From: Streptomyces olindensis
GTDB lineage: Bacteria > Actinomycetota > Actinomycetes > Streptomycetales > Streptomycetaceae
Length of the DNA: 64,000 nt
Assembly (NCBI GenBank): GCA_000696115.1
Contig: JJOH01000092.1
Span: forward strand, 186,001-250,000
Reading direction: 5' to 3'
Part shown: piece by piece, positions 23,473-31,859 of the stretch
How the letters are laid out: each line of letters starts with the position of its first letter
How positions within the stretch are numbered: the first letter of the stretch is position 1
Notes under the pieces: model-generated
What the model was told of the DNA's origin: nothing
Seen by the model: only the letters and a program-made list of their open reading frames with translations
Databases searched by the model: none
Translations under genes and position numbers: made by a program

Positions 23473-25104
23473 GTGCGCGACGTGACCCACGACGTGCCGG
23501 CGCTGCACCGCCGGTCGTTCCTGAAGTACACCGGCGCGCTGGGCGCGGCCGCCGCCGTCTCCGCGTCGCTGTCGGCCTGTTCGTCCGGGCCCGAGTCCAC
23601 GAACGACACCGGGGAGGGCGGCAGCGGGGCGAACCGGACGCTCACGGCGGTGATCGGCTACGGCAACGACGGCAGCTGGGACCCCACCCAGACGGCGTCC
23701 GCGTTCTGCATGGCCGCCAACAACCACATCTACGAGGGCCTGCTGGACACGGACCCGATCTCCCGGGAGCCGTACGCGGCCCTGGCGACCGAGGTGCCGA
23801 AGGACCCGGACGCCACGTCCTGGAAGTTCACGCTCCGGGACGGTGCCACGTTCCACGACGGCAAGCCCGTGACCGCCGACGACGTGGTCTTCGTCTTCGA
23901 CCGGATCCTCGACCCGGACACCCAGACCCTCGCCAAGGGCTTCTTCGCGAGCTGGCTGAAGGAGGTCCGGAAGATCGACGCGCGGAACGTCGAGCTGGTG
24001 CTCAAGTTCCCGTTCCCGGACGGGCTTTCCCGGCTGACGCTCGCCAAGATCATGCCGAAGCACGTGTTCTCGCGGCCGGGCGCCTGGGACGACGCCATCA
24101 AGGGCAAGGCGATCGGCTCGGGCCCGTACCGGCAGACCGCGCACCACCCGAAGTCCAACACCACCTTCGAGGCGTTCGCCGACTACAACGGCCCGCGCAA
24201 GCCCGCCTTCGCGAAGATGAACTGGCTGACCATCGTGGACGCGGCGCCCCGCGTCGCGAAGATCTCCGGGTCGAGCGCGGGCGCGCAGATCGCGGACAAC
24301 ATCCCGTACGCCAACATCGGGCAGCTGGAGAGCAGCGGGCTGACGGTCGCCGGCGGGGCCGGGATGAACAACCTGTTCCTGATGTTCAACACGCAGCACA
24401 AGCCCTTCGACGACGTGCGCGTGCGCCAGGCCCTGCACTACGCCATCGACACCGAGAAGATGGTGGAGGTCGCCCTCAAGGGCCACGGCAAGCCGTCGAG
24501 TTCCTTCCTCGACGAGAGCAACCCGTCCTACCGCCGCGCCAAGACCGTCTACGACTACGACCCCGACAAGGCGCAGGCGCTGCTGAAGGAGGCCGGGGTC
24601 AAGGGGCTGAGCATCGACATCCTCGCGGTGAACGTGAGCTGGATCGTCGACTGTCTGCCCACCATCAAGTCCTCCTGGGACGCGATCGGCGTGAAGACGA
24701 CCCTGTCCCCGCAGGAGACCACGGCGGTCTTCACGAAGATGGACCAGAAGCAGGACTACCAGGTCGTGGCCGCCGCCTCGAACCCCAACCAGTTCGGCCT
24801 CGACGCCGACCTGATCATGCACTACAACTACGGGCCCGAGAACCTGTGGATGCAGTACACGCGGTGGGCCTCCGACCCGGTCGCCAAGCAGCTCTTCAGG
24901 GACATGGACCGGGCGACCCGGGAACCGGACCCGGAGAAGAAGAAGGCGATGGTCCAGGACTACATCGACGTCGTCGCCGAGCAGGCCGTGCTCTACCCGG
25001 TCGTCCACAACGAGCTGATGACGGCCTGGGACCCGAAGCGGCTCAGCGGCATAAGGGCCCAGCCGTACCCGGGCATCAACCTCCTCCAGGCCAAGTGGGC
25101 CTAG
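23473..25104 (+). CDS. ABC transporter substrate-binding lipoprotein, family 5; candidate sialic acid receptor
   Basis: A 543-residue extracytoplasmic receptor of the peptide/nickel/opine class. The N-terminus has a Tat motif RRSFLKY followed by a lipobox ending SLSAC (Cys about residue 37), so it is probably a Tat-exported lipoprotein. Typical blocks are TWKFTLRDGATFHDGKPVTADDVVF-like (about residues 117-140) and VRQALHYAIDTEKMV. The GTG at 23473 follows CTGGAGGA. In SatABCD/SiaEFGI-type systems a family-5 receptor carries sialic acid; the neighbouring lyase and sialidase favour that, but peptide or other ligands cannot be excluded. Confidence 0.88.
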   Translation: MRDVTHDVPALHRRSFLKYTGALGAAAAVSASLSACSSGPESTNDTGEGGSGANRTLTAVIGYGNDGSWDPTQTASAFCMAANNHIYEGLLDTDPISREPYAALATEVPKDPDATSWKFTLRDGATFHDGKPVTADDVVFVFDRILDPDTQTLAKGFFASWLKEVRKIDARNVELVLKFPFPDGLSRLTLAKIMPKHVFSRPGAWDDAIKGKAIGSGPYRQTAHHPKSNTTFEAFADYNGPRKPAFAKMNWLTIVDAAPRVAKISGSSAGAQIADNIPYANIGQLESSGLTVAGGAGMNNLFLMFNTQHKPFDDVRVRQALHYAIDTEKMVEVALKGHGKPSSSFLDESNPSYRRAKTVYDYDPDKAQALLKEAGVKGLSIDILAVNVSWIVDCLPTIKSSWDAIGVKTTLSPQETTAVFTKMDQKQDYQVVAAASNPNQFGLDADLIMHYNYGPENLWMQYTRWASDPVAKQLFRDMDRATREPDPEKKKAMVQDYIDVVAEQAVLYPVVHNELMTAWDPKRLSGIRAQPYPGINLLQAKWA

Positions 25105-25108
25105 CGGC

Positions 25109-26071
25109 ATGACGGCCGTCCTGCGGATCCTGCTCCGCCGTGTCGCCCTGCTCGTGCCGCTGATGCTCGGCATCGTGCTGTTCGTGTTCCTGGTGATGCG
25201 GTTCTCGGACGTCGACCCGGCGTCCGCGTTCTTCCAGGGCGCCAACCCGACCCCGCAGCAACTCCACGACTTCCGCGAGGAACACGGCCTGCTCGACCCG
25301 CTGCCGGTGCGCTACGCCGCCTTCGTCGCCGACCTGCTCCACGGCGACCTGGGCACCAGCGCGCTGACCCGGGCACCGGTGATCGACCAGGTCACCACCG
25401 CGCTGCCGCTCACCCTCCAGCTGACCTTCCTGGGACTCGGCATCGCGGTCGTGCTGTCCCTGCTGGGCGGGGTGACGGCGGCGATCTACCGGGACCGGCT
25501 GCCCGACCAGATCATCCGGGTCGTGTCGCTCACCGGCGTCGCGGCCCCGGGCTTCTGGCTGGCGCTGCTGATGATCCAGTACCTGGCCGTCGACCTGGGC
25601 TGGTTCCCGACCGGCGGCTACATCAACCCGGCCGACTCCTTCACCGGCTGGCTGAAGACCATGACCCTGCCGGCGTTCGCGCTGTCGCTGCCGGTGGCGG
25701 CGCAGCTGACCCGGATCGTGCGGACGGCCGTGGTGGAGGAGCTGGACAAGGACTACGTGCGGACGGCGATCGGGAGCGGGCTGCCGCCCCGGGTGGTCGT
25801 GGGACGCAACGTGCTGCGGAACGCGCTGATCAACCCGCTCACCGTGCTCGGTCTGCGCGTCGGCTACCTGCTGGGCGGCGCGGTCGTCATCGAGACGATC
25901 TTCTCGCTGCCCGGCATGGGCAAGTTGATGATCGACGCCGTGAAGAACGGGGATCCGGCCGTCGTCCAGGGCGTCGTGCTGACCACGGCGGCCGGGTTCG
26001 TCGTCGTGAACCTCGTCATCGACATCCTGTACCTGCTGGTCAACCCGCGACTGAGGGATGCGACCACGTGA
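25109..26071 (+). CDS. ABC transporter permease, DppB type
   Basis: A 320-residue membrane subunit with six predicted helices. It opens with the typical first helix LLRRVALLVPLMLGIVLFVFLVMRF and contains the cytoplasmic EAA-like loop VVEELDKDYVRTAIGSGLPPRVVVGRNVLRNALI (read in parts; about residues 210-245), which contacts the ATPase. It begins 4 bp after the receptor gene and its stop overlaps the start of the fused subunit. Confidence 0.93.
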   Translation: MTAVLRILLRRVALLVPLMLGIVLFVFLVMRFSDVDPASAFFQGANPTPQQLHDFREEHGLLDPLPVRYAAFVADLLHGDLGTSALTRAPVIDQVTTALPLTLQLTFLGLGIAVVLSLLGGVTAAIYRDRLPDQIIRVVSLTGVAAPGFWLALLMIQYLAVDLGWFPTGGYINPADSFTGWLKTMTLPAFALSLPVAAQLTRIVRTAVVEELDKDYVRTAIGSGLPPRVVVGRNVLRNALINPLTVLGLRVGYLLGGAVVIETIFSLPGMGKLMIDAVKNGDPAVVQGVVLTTAAGFVVVNLVIDILYLLVNPRLRDATT

Positions 26072-28041
26072 TGACCCGCAAGAGCCTTTCGGAGGCACTG
26101 TCCCGGCCCGGTGTGCGGCTGCGCGGCTGGCGCAGGCTGCCGCCGCTGTCGAAGGTCGCCGTCTGTTTCCTGGCGGTCGTCGTCCTGATGGCGCTGCTCG
26201 CGCCGCTCCTCGCCCCGCACGACCCGCTCGACCAGCAGCCGCCGGTCGACGGCACCGGGCACCCGTCCGCCGGTCACTGGATGGGCCAGGACAGCCTCGG
26301 CCGGGACATCCTCAGCCGGCTGATGTACGGGGCGCGCTGGTCGCTCGCGATCGGGCTCGGCGCGACCGGGCTGGCCCTGGTGGCCGGCGCACTGCTCGGG
26401 GCGATCGCCGCGACCTCCCGCAAGGCGGTCGACGAGACGCTGATGCGCTGCCTGGACGTGGTGATGGCGTTCCCGGGCATCGCGCTGGCCGCGGTGCTGG
26501 TGGCGGTGTTCGGCGGTGGGATCACGGTGCTGATCTGCGCGATCGCGTTCCTGTTCACGCCACCGGTGGCGCGGGTCGTCCGGGCGAACGTCCTCGACCA
26601 GTACGGCGAGGACTACGTGACGGCGGAACGGGTGATCGGTGCCCGGACCCCGCACATCGTGCTGAAGCACGTCGCGATCAACTGCGCCGCGCCCGTGCTG
26701 GTGTTCTGCACGGTCCAGGTCGCCGAGGCGATCGTCTTCGAGGCGTCGCTCTCCTTCATCGGGGCGGGCGTACGGCCGCCCGACCCGTCCTGGGGCAGTG
26801 TCATCGCGGACGGCAAGAACATGGTGCTGACCGGCGGCTGGTGGGCGACGGTGTTCCCCGGGCTGCTGATGCTGGTCACCGTGCTGTCGCTGAACATCCT
26901 GTCCGAGGGCGTGTCCGACGCGTGGGCGGCCCCCTCGGCCCGCGAGGTGGACGCGCCCGAGGGCGACCGGCTTCAGGAGCCGGAGCCCGGCGGCGGGGAG
27001 GTCGTGCGGCTGCCCGGCCTGACGGAGGCGGCCCGGCGGCTGCGGTCCCGGGCCCGGCACGTGCCCCGGGACGGGCAGCCGGTGCTGGCGGTGGAGAACC
27101 TCGCCATCGGCTTCGACCAGCGGCACGGCGGCGTGGACATCGTGGACGGCATCAGCTTCGAGGTGTACCCCGGTGAGGTGCTCGGCCTGGTCGGCGAGTC
27201 CGGCTGCGGCAAGTCCCTCACCGCGCTGGCGATCATGGGGCTCCAGCCGAAGGGGGCGCGCGTCCGCGGCCAGGTCCGCTTCCACCAGCGGGACCTGCTC
27301 GCCGAGCCGATGCGCGTACGCCGCAGGCTCCTCGGCCACGAGATGGCGATGATCTACCAGGACGCCCTGTCGTCGCTGAACCCGGCGATGACGATCCGCG
27401 CGCAGCTCAAGCAGGTCGTACGGCGGGGCGGGCGGCGCAGTCCCGCCGAGTTGCTCACCCTGGTCGGTCTCGATCCGGAGCGGACCCTGCGCAGCTATCC
27501 GCACGAACTGTCCGGCGGGCAGCGCCAGCGCGTCCTGATCGCCATGGCCCTGTCCCGCGACCCGAAGCTGATCGTCGCCGACGAGCCGACGACCGCCCTC
27601 GACGTCACCGTGCAGGCGCAGGTCATAGAGCTGCTGTTGCGACTGCGCGAGGAGCTGGGCTTCGCACTGATCCTCGTCTCGCACGACCTGGCGCTGGTCG
27701 CGGACGTCACCGACCGGGTGGTGGTGATGTACGGCGGGCAGATCGTGGAGACGGGCGTGACCGCCGACCTCGTGGAAGCCCCGGCCCACCACTACACGCG
27801 CGGTCTGCTCGGCAGTGTGCTGTCGCTGGAGTCGGGGCAGGAACGCATGACGCAGATCAGGGGCGTCGTGCCGTCCCCGGCCGACTTCCCGGCGGGCTGC
27901 CGGTTCGCCGACCGGTGTCCCCGGGCGAGCGGGGTGTGCCGGACGACGGCCCCGGTGCCGGCCGGCACGCCGGCGCACACGGCGGCCTGTCACCACCCCG
28001 CCATAGAGCTGTCGGCCACCGAGACCGAGGCGGTGTCATGA
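26068..28041 (+). CDS. Fused ABC permease (DppC type) and ATPase (DppD type)
   Basis: One 657-residue chain has an N-terminal permease domain (first helix about residues 30-50; EAA-like loop YGEDYVTAERVIGARTPHIVLKH about 178-200) and, after a charged linker (about 290-345), a complete ABC ATPase with Walker A GESGCGKS (about 375), signature LSGGQ (about 480), Walker B LIVADEP and the C-terminal CRFADRCPRASGVC motif of oligopeptide-type ATPases. Separate genes are usual; a permease-ATPase fusion is recalled for some sialic acid importers. It starts at GTG 26068, with ATG 26071 directly after, overlapping the previous stop. Confidence 0.92.
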   Translation: MMTRKSLSEALSRPGVRLRGWRRLPPLSKVAVCFLAVVVLMALLAPLLAPHDPLDQQPPVDGTGHPSAGHWMGQDSLGRDILSRLMYGARWSLAIGLGATGLALVAGALLGAIAATSRKAVDETLMRCLDVVMAFPGIALAAVLVAVFGGGITVLICAIAFLFTPPVARVVRANVLDQYGEDYVTAERVIGARTPHIVLKHVAINCAAPVLVFCTVQVAEAIVFEASLSFIGAGVRPPDPSWGSVIADGKNMVLTGGWWATVFPGLLMLVTVLSLNILSEGVSDAWAAPSAREVDAPEGDRLQEPEPGGGEVVRLPGLTEAARRLRSRARHVPRDGQPVLAVENLAIGFDQRHGGVDIVDGISFEVYPGEVLGLVGESGCGKSLTALAIMGLQPKGARVRGQVRFHQRDLLAEPMRVRRRLLGHEMAMIYQDALSSLNPAMTIRAQLKQVVRRGGRRSPAELLTLVGLDPERTLRSYPHELSGGQRQRVLIAMALSRDPKLIVADEPTTALDVTVQAQVIELLLRLREELGFALILVSHDLALVADVTDRVVVMYGGQIVETGVTADLVEAPAHHYTRGLLGSVLSLESGQERMTQIRGVVPSPADFPAGCRFADRCPRASGVCRTTAPVPAGTPAHTAACHHPAIELSATETEAVS

Positions 28042-29081
28042 GCGACCCGGTCGAGACGTCCGCTCCCGCCCTGGTGGAGCTGTCCGACGCCCACGTCGTC
28101 CACAAGGCCCGCAGCGGCGGCCTGTTCACCCGGGACCGGGTGTACGCCCTGACCGGCGCCGACCTGACCATCGCGCCCGGCGAGACCATCGGCGTGGTCG
28201 GCGAGTCGGGCTGCGGGAAGTCGACGCTGGCCAAGGTGCTGGTGGGGGTGGAGCGGCCGACCCGGGGGACGGTGTCCTTCCGGGGCCGGGACCTGTGGGC
28301 GATGCCGGCCGGCGAGCGCCGGAAGGCCGTCGGCGGCAGCACCGGCATGATCTTCCAGGACCCGTCGACGGCTCTGAACCGCCGCCTGACCGTCCGGCAG
28401 ATCCTGCGGGATCCCCTGGACGTGCACGACCGGGGCACTCGCGCGCAACGTGAGGAGCGAGTCAGGGAGTTGATGTCCCTGGTCGGCCTCCCCCGGGCCC
28501 TCGCCGACGCCCTGCCGGGTCAACTGTCCGGCGGGCAGCGGCAGCGTGTCGCGATCGCCCGGGCCCTGGCGCTGGACCCGGACCTGGTGGTGGCCGACGA
28601 GCCGACCAGCGCCCTGGACGTGTCGGTGCGGGCCCAGATCCTCAACCTCCTGCTGGACCTGAAGGAACGCCTCGGTCTGGCCCTGGTGTTCGTCTCGCAC
28701 GACATCCAGACGGTACGGCGGATGAGCGACCGGGTGATCACGATGTACCTGGGCCGGATCGTGGAGGAGTCCCCGGCCGCCCTGGTCACCGACCGGGCCC
28801 GGCACCCGTACACCCGCGCCCTGTTCTCCGCCACGCCCGGACTGCTCGACCCGATCGACCCGATCCCGCTGACCGGTCCGGTCCCGTCGGCGACACGCCC
28901 GCCGAGCGGCTGCCCCTTCCGCACCCGCTGCTGGAAGGCGGACGGGACCTGCGCGGAGGAGATGCCGGGCTTCTCCGCCGCGTCGGCGCCCGCACACCGC
29001 TTCCGCTGCCACCATCCTGTCCGGGAGGACGAGTCGACCCGCGACCTCGTCCACCGACGCGACGCGATGGAGGCTCCATGA
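28038..29081 (+). CDS. ABC transporter ATP-binding protein, DppF type
   Basis: A 347-residue second ATPase of the importer. Walker A GESGCGKST lies near residue 54, the Q-loop in GMIFQDPSTALN, the signature QLSGGQRQR near 160, Walker B DLVVADEP and switch VFVSHDIQTV. The C-terminal oligopeptide-ATPase domain has GCPFRTRCWKADGTC. It overlaps the fused subunit by ATGA and the lyase downstream by ATGA, so all three are translationally coupled. It would pair with the fused ATPase domain to make the heterodimeric motor. Confidence 0.94.
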   Translation: MSDPVETSAPALVELSDAHVVHKARSGGLFTRDRVYALTGADLTIAPGETIGVVGESGCGKSTLAKVLVGVERPTRGTVSFRGRDLWAMPAGERRKAVGGSTGMIFQDPSTALNRRLTVRQILRDPLDVHDRGTRAQREERVRELMSLVGLPRALADALPGQLSGGQRQRVAIARALALDPDLVVADEPTSALDVSVRAQILNLLLDLKERLGLALVFVSHDIQTVRRMSDRVITMYLGRIVEESPAALVTDRARHPYTRALFSATPGLLDPIDPIPLTGPVPSATRPPSGCPFRTRCWKADGTCAEEMPGFSAASAPAHRFRCHHPVREDESTRDLVHRRDAMEAP

Positions 29082-30010
29082 CTTTCACCCCGCTGACCGG
29101 TGTCATCCCGCCCGTCTGCACGCCCCTGACACCGGACCGCGAGGTGGACGTCCCCTCGCTGCTGAGGCTGGTCGACCATCTGGTGGCCGGCGGGGTGCAC
29201 GGACTGTTCGTCCTCGGCTCGACCTCGGAAGCGGCCTATCTGACGGACGCGCAGCGCAGGCGGGTGGTCGAGTCGGTCACGGGGCACCTGGCCGGGCGGC
29301 TGCCGGTGCTGGCCGGGGCGATCGACATGACCACGCCCCGGGTCCTGGACCACGTGGCGGCGGTGACCTCGGCGGGCGCGGACGCGGTCGTCGTCACCGC
29401 CCCCTTCTACGCCCGGACCCACCCGGCGGAGATCGCCCGCCACTACCGCGCGGTCGCCGCCGCGAGCCCCGTCCCGGTCATCGCCTACGACCTCCCCGTC
29501 GCCGTCCACACCAAGCTGCCCGCCGACGTGGTCCTGGAGCTGGCCGCCGGCGGGGTCCTGGCCGGGCTCAAGGACTCCAGCGGCGACCTGGCCGCCTTCC
29601 GCCGGGTCGTCACCGGCGCCCGGGACCACCAGGGCATCACCGCCTTCAGTGTGCTGACCGGCTCCGAGCTGATCGTCGACGCGGCCCTGGCGATCGGCGC
29701 GGACGGCGCGGTGCCCGGCCTCGGCAACGTCGACCCGCACGGCTACGTCCGCCTGGACCGTCTGTGCCGTGACGGGGACTGGGAGGGGGCCCGTGCCGAA
29801 CAGGAACGCCTGTGCGCCCTGTTCGGCATGGTGACCGTCGGCGACCCGGCCCGCATGGGCCCGAACTCCTCGGCGATCGGCGCCTTCAAGGCCGCGCTGC
29901 ACCTGCGGGGCGTGATCGACTGCCCGGTCACGGCCGAGCCGCAGGTGCCGCTGTCGCCGGACGAGGTGAAGCGGGTCGGGAAGCACCTGGCCGCGGCCGG
30001 GCTGCTCTAG
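29078..30010 (+). CDS. DapA/NanA-family lyase; candidate N-acetylneuraminate lyase
   Basis: A 310-residue class I aldolase-type enzyme. The Schiff-base Lys is K165 in LAGLKDSSGD and the proton-relay Tyr is Y137 in IAYDLP. The phosphate/carboxylate-binding loop reads LGSTSEAAYL (about residues 46-55), closer to the GSTGEA of N-acetylneuraminate lyase than to GTTGES of dihydrodipicolinate synthase. It is the last gene of the importer operon (ATGA overlap). Cleavage of imported sialic acid to ManNAc and pyruvate is plausible, but other keto-acid substrates are possible. Its stop overlaps that of the converging sialidase by the sequence CTAG. Confidence 0.85.
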   Translation: MTFTPLTGVIPPVCTPLTPDREVDVPSLLRLVDHLVAGGVHGLFVLGSTSEAAYLTDAQRRRVVESVTGHLAGRLPVLAGAIDMTTPRVLDHVAAVTSAGADAVVVTAPFYARTHPAEIARHYRAVAAASPVPVIAYDLPVAVHTKLPADVVLELAAGGVLAGLKDSSGDLAAFRRVVTGARDHQGITAFSVLTGSELIVDAALAIGADGAVPGLGNVDPHGYVRLDRLCRDGDWEGARAEQERLCALFGMVTVGDPARMGPNSSAIGAFKAALHLRGVIDCPVTAEPQVPLSPDEVKRVGKHLAAAGLL

Positions 30011-31193
30011 AACGCGTCCGCCGGGAGGCGGCGGAACTCGATCGTCTCGTACGTCCCCCGGACGCCCGTCTCGTAGAGGATCCCCACCGTCTTCCGGCCC
30101 AGCGGCACCAGGTCGGAGTAGGCGGCGGGCTGCTCGGAGGCGTCAGCGCCTTGGTGAAGGTGGCGCCGCCGTCCGTGCTGCGCCAGACGGCCATCGCCCG
30201 GCGGGCGGTGGGCACGGACGGGCCGGAGAACAGCAACGGGGCCCGGCGCCCGGGCAGTTGCAGGACGCTGCCCTGGACGACGGGGACGTCGTCCAGGGTG
30301 GGCTGGACGGTGTACGGGCGGTCCAGGGACTCCCCGCCGTCGCCCGAGTGGCTGTCGAGGCGGTTGCCGGTGCTCGTGCCGTGCTGGTCCCGGGCGTTGA
30401 AGTAGACACGCCCGTCGGCGAGTTGGGCGGCGGTGGACTCGTTGGCGTTGTCCACGCCGTCGTAGGAGTCGTCGGCGAAACCGGGCCGCCAGGTCCGGCC
30501 GCCGTCGTCGCTGAGGAGGGCGTGGGCGCCGTAGTGGCGGGGTTCCTGGCCGGTGTCGGGGGAGCCGGGCGGCGGGGACGCCGAGTGGTTGGCGGGGACG
30601 ACCAGGCGGCCCGCGTACGGGCCCCGGGTGAGGGCGATGGCGTGGCCGGGGCCGGTCGCGTACCAGCGCCACGACGGGTGTTTCACCTGCGCGGTGATCT
30701 CGCGGGGCGGGGTGAAGTGGCGGCCGTCGTCCCGGCTGCGCTGCACGAACACGCGGCGGCTCTGTTCGGGCGTGACCTCGCCGCGCATGATCTGCGCCTC
30801 CGTCACCTTCCCGCTGTTGTAGGAGGTGAGGAGCACGACCGCGCCGGTGCGCGGGTCGACGACGGGTGCCGGGTTGCCCCGGGTGTCCCCGTCCCCGGCG
30901 GCGACGACCGTGAGCGGGCCCCAGGTGCAGCCGCCGTCCGGGGAGCGTCTGAGGACGACGTCGATGTCGCCGGTGTCGCCGGCGCCGCCGCGTCTGCCCT
31001 CGGCGAAGGCGAGGACCGTGCCCCGGGGCGTGGTGACCGTCGCCGGGATGCGGTAGGTGTCGTAGCCGCCCTCGCCCGAGACGTACGGGACGGAGGACGT
31101 GCAGCCGGGGGTGGCCGAGACGGTGGCGGCGCCCGCGGTGAGGGGGGTGAGGAGGACCGAGGTGACCAGGAGGGTGCGGCTGAGGAGTCTCAT
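30007..31193 (-). pseudogene. Secreted exo-alpha-sialidase (GH33) with an apparent C-terminal frameshift
   Basis: A signal peptide (LLVTSVLLTPLTAGAATVSA) leads into a six-bladed propeller with the YRIP motif (DTYRIPATV) and several Asp boxes: SPDGGCTWG, SDDGGRTW, STDGGATF. After ...GATFTKALT the frame breaks: the expected end EQPAAYSDLVPLGRKTVGI...RRLPADAF continues in another frame to a stop at 30007. A single missing base near 30140, inside a CC run where CCC would restore the frame, explains it. It may be a sequencing error or a real lesion. The start is 3 bp after the response regulator stop, so it may be cotranscribed with the two-component genes. Confidence 0.85.
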
Positions 31194-31196
31194 CCC

Positions 31197-31859
31197 TCAG
31201 ATGATCCCCGGCGTCACCATCCCCGACTCGTACGCGACGATGACCAACTGCGCCCGGTCCCGCGCCGACAGCTTGCCCATGATCCGGCTGACGTGGGTCT
31301 TCGCCGTCAGCGGGCTCAGGCCCAACGCATCCGCTATCTCCGTGTTGTTGAGGCCGCGCGCGACCAGCCCGAGCACCTCCCGCTCGCGGTCGGACAGGCA
31401 CTCCGGTCCGCCGCTCGCCGGGGCCACGGGGCCGCGCAGGAACCGCTCGATCAGCCGTGCCGTGGGCCCGGGCGACAGCAGGGACTCACCGGCCGCGACC
31501 GTGCGGATGGCATCGAGGAGTTCGGCCGGCCTGGTGTCCTTGACCAGGAACCCGGAGGCACCGGCGCGCAGGGCCTCCACGATGTTCTCGTCGGTGTCGT
31601 ACGTGGTGAGGACCAGGACCCGCACGCCCGCGAGGTCCTCGTCGGCCGCGATGAGCCGGGTCGCCTCGATGCCGTCGAGGTCGGGCATGCGGATGTCCAT
31701 CACCACCAGGTCGGCGCGTGCGCGGCGGGCCAGTTCGACGGCCTGCCGGCCGGTGGCGGCCTGGCCGACGACCGCCATGTCCCGGGCCGACTCCACCAGC
31801 ATCGCGAACGCCTCCCGGACCAGGGTCTGGTCGTCCGCGAGCAGCACCCGTATGGTCAT
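31197..31859 (-). CDS. NarL-family response regulator
   Basis: A 220-residue regulator. The receiver domain opens IRVLLADDQTLVREAF and has the phosphoacceptor Asp in VVMDIRMPDLDG (about residue 54), Thr in VLTTYDTDE and Lys in FLVKDTRPAEL. The C-terminal LuxR-type helix-turn-helix is LSDREREVLGLVARGLNNTEIADALGLSPLTAKTHVSRIMGKL (read in parts; about 155-200). It overlaps the sensor kinase by ATGA. Targets probably include the upstream MMPL exporter and perhaps the downstream sialidase. Confidence 0.95.
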   Translation of the reverse strand: MTIRVLLADDQTLVREAFAMLVESARDMAVVGQAATGRQAVELARRARADLVVMDIRMPDLDGIEATRLIAADEDLAGVRVLVLTTYDTDENIVEALRAGASGFLVKDTRPAELLDAIRTVAAGESLLSPGPTARLIERFLRGPVAPASGGPECLSDREREVLGLVARGLNNTEIADALGLSPLTAKTHVSRIMGKLSARDRAQLVIVAYESGMVTPGII

